A model generated the notes under the pieces. The model did no database searches, was not told the DNA's origin, and saw only the letters and a program-made list of their open reading frames with translations. The position numbers and the translations under genes were made by a program. From a virus, in IMG/VR virus record IMGVR_UViG_3300011118_000010, positions 1-45,624 of that record: DNA of 45,624 bases. One strand, given 5' to 3'. Positions 44,299-45,624 of the stretch are shown here, piece after piece (the first letter of the stretch is position 1; the number at the start of each line of letters is the position of its first letter).

Positions 44299-45624
44299 CT
44301 AGTTCCTTCCGATGGCGTCCATGAACTGACGACCCAGTTCCGCACCGAGGTCGGCCCAGTCCGTGTCCGAGTTCATCTCTGCCCGCTGGACCGTGATGCT
44401 GATGTCCACGGAGCCCACGCCTCCCCCACCTCCCGCCCCGAGCATCGCGGCTCCGTAGCCGCCGCGCTGTGCCCTGTAGAGGTCCACCACGGCCTCACGG
44501 CGCGGGCGGATGATGACCGGGGACTCCTCGTTCATGCCGAACGGTACACCGCCCGAGTGGAATCTGACTTGAGACAACCCCTGCAACGCGGCAGTCGCCG
44601 CCGTCGCCGCCGCCATCGCGGGGGCGAGCTTGGCCCAGTTGCTCCAGTTGAAAAACCCGCTGATGGTCAGCATCCCGAGGGTCCGGGCCTTCTCGATGAG
44701 GATGGACTGTATCGCCGCCTTCACTATCATCCCGACAATCTTGACGAGACCCTGCATGACCGCCGTTCCGAGAGACTGCATGAAGTTCTTGCCCGCCCTC
44801 AACTGCGCGGCTAGCACCTGTCCGATGTGTTCACTGACCGCCATCATCTGCTGACCGACGCGCTCGAAGGCCGCGTCCATCCGCGCCCACTCCTCGTCGA
44901 AGAAGTCGACGGTCCCCGTCAGACCCTCCTGCATCGCAAACAGGTTTTCGAGGAAGTCGTTGCGGAACATGACCCATCCACGTGCGCCTTCCGCCGGAGG
45001 TTCGGGGAAGCGTACCGCCCCGCCTCCGAGCCCGGGTTGCGTCGGACCGCCCGCTCCAGCACCAGCACCCCTTCCACCACCGCCCCCACCACCCGCAGGC
45101 ATGTTGCCGACCGACCCGACCATGTTCCAGAATCTCGACGCGCTGTCGACGCACTCCTCGTACGCGCTGTCCACTTCACCGAGGACATCCGTGACCCTGC
45201 CTCGGTACTCGTCGAGCGCGATTGCCATGCCGTTCGCGCCGAAGATGGCCTGATACATCCCGACCTTCATACCCATCCAAATCGAGTTGTGCTTGACGGC
45301 TTCTTCGAGTAGCTCTATGTTCCCTTCTTCGACGACCGTCACGAGATTCTCGAACGCGCCCTTCGCCTTCGAGTTGACGAAGTTGACGAACACGGCCATA
45401 GCGAGACTCAGGCCAGTGATTGCCGCGACAGCACCCGCCGCCGCCGCACCGATGACTGCCGCAATCTGTCCGAGGAAGGCGAGGGCAACGAGATACCCAC
45501 CCACACCCAACGCGGTCTGTGTCCCGAACGCGACCATCGCTTCGCTTGCACCGCCCATCTTCGTAGAGAGGTTGCCCATCGCGTCCGCGAGCTTCTTGAC
45601 CATCGGGATGAGGCTTACGCCCCA
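44299..45624 (-). CDS. Tape measure protein, C-terminal part
   Basis: The C-terminal 434-plus residues of the tape measure whose start is at 1045. It contains hydrophobic helices (GYLVALAFLGQIAAVIGAAA, AVAAITGLSLAMAVFVNF), likely the membrane-interacting segment released on infection. A glycine-rich linker (AGGGGGGGRGAGAGAGG) follows, then a helical region with FHSGGVPFGMNEE near the end. The stop at 44299 is followed four bases later by the distal tail start. Confidence 0.93.
   Translation of the reverse strand, partial: WGVSLIPMVKKLADAMGNLSTKMGGASEAMVAFGTQTALGVGGYLVALAFLGQIAAVIGAAAAGAVAAITGLSLAMAVFVNFVNSKAKGAFENLVTVVEEGNIELLEEAVKHNSIWMGMKVGMYQAIFGANGMAIALDEYRGRVTDVLGEVDSAYEECVDSASRFWNMVGSVGNMPAGGGGGGGRGAGAGAGGPTQPGLGGGAVRFPEPPAEGARGWVMFRNDFLENLFAMQEGLTGTVDFFDEEWARMDAAFERVGQQMMAVSEHIGQVLAAQLRAGKNFMQSLGTAVMQGLVKIVGMIVKAAIQSILIEKARTLGMLTISGFFNWSNWAKLAPAMAAATAATAALQGLSQVRFHSGGVPFGMNEESPVIIRPRREAVVDLYRAQRGGYGAAMLGAGGGGGVGSVDISITVQRAEMNSDTDWADLGAELGRQFMDAIGRN
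45606..45624. repeat. Terminal direct repeat, copy 2
   Basis: Identical to bases 1-19. See the first feature. Together the two copies show that the sequence is a closed circle or a circularly permuted concatemer unit. Confidence 0.95.

Noticed and set aside
1-45624. Many long open frames on the plus strand, some over 500 codons
   Set aside because: They are arginine-rich mirror frames of minus-strand genes, lack ribosome sites and contain no recognisable domain. High GC explains their length.

Overview
The window is best read as one complete circular genome of a tailed, long-tailed (siphovirus-type) bacteriophage. The first 19 bases (1-19) recur exactly as the last 19 (45606-45624). The tape-measure gene runs off the left edge and continues in frame at the right edge, so the unit genome is about 45,605 bp opened inside that gene. 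Every convincing gene is on the minus strand, so gene order is described from high to low coordinates. The DNA is GC-rich. Strong AAGGAGG ribosome-binding sites, lipobox and Sec signal peptides and sigma70-type promoters argue for a Gram-negative, Shine-Dalgarno-using host and against Bacteroidota; the host cannot be named more closely from sequence alone.

Early/accessory half, transcribed from about 39,170 to 20,340. A TTGACA-N17-TACAAT promoter (39168-39196) leads, after a structured leader, into about 25 small tightly packed genes. These include an ArdC-like antirestriction metalloprotease, several zinc-ribbon proteins, a ribbon-helix-helix protein and a winged-helix-like protein. Next come a 488-residue zinc-binding protein ending in an SSB-like acidic tip and a 400-bp non-coding region that looks like a bacterial-type origin: a cluster of DnaA boxes, a GC spacer and five CTA trinucleotides in the DnaA-trio arrangement. 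Beyond it lie a glycoside-hydrolase-like TIM barrel, a RusA-type resolvase, a PD-(D/E)XK-like protein, a block of signal-peptide proteins and lipoproteins, and two glycosyltransferases (GT2 and GT4 types). A second TTGACA-N17-TACAAT promoter (22979-23007) drives a short putative DNA-modification cassette: DUF488, a methyltransferase/Mom-like protein, a ParB/Srx-fold protein and a tRNA-Gly-like element. A hairpin terminator follows at 20342-20359. No DNA polymerase, helicase, primase, integrase or recognisable lysogeny repressor is encoded, so replication probably borrows the host replisome through DnaA.

Late half, transcribed from about 20,260 down to 1 and then across the circle junction from 45,624 to 39,320. 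The order is small and large terminase, HNH endonuclease, portal-MuF fusion, Mu-I-like protease with a nested scaffold, decoration protein, major capsid protein, head-tail connector, tail-completion protein, tail-terminator-like protein, tube protein, tail assembly chaperones with a probable -1 frameshift, tape measure, distal tail protein and baseplate hub/receptor-binding protein. A lysis module of coiled-coil/TM protein, amidase, two-TM holin candidate and permuted papain-like hydrolase ends the unit. The late operon is interrupted by genes not expected there. One insert, between portal and protease, carries a methyltransferase and a polytopic membrane protein. Elsewhere there are three secreted proteins, one a 979-residue protein joining a degenerate CehA/McbA-type PHP domain to a beta-helix.

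The most interesting parts are the host-type origin in a phage with no replication genes, the DUF488/MTase-Mom/ParB cassette with an odd tRNA overlapping it, the large exported-protein load, and a stereotyped GGAGGACAC translation leader repeated at over a dozen early genes.
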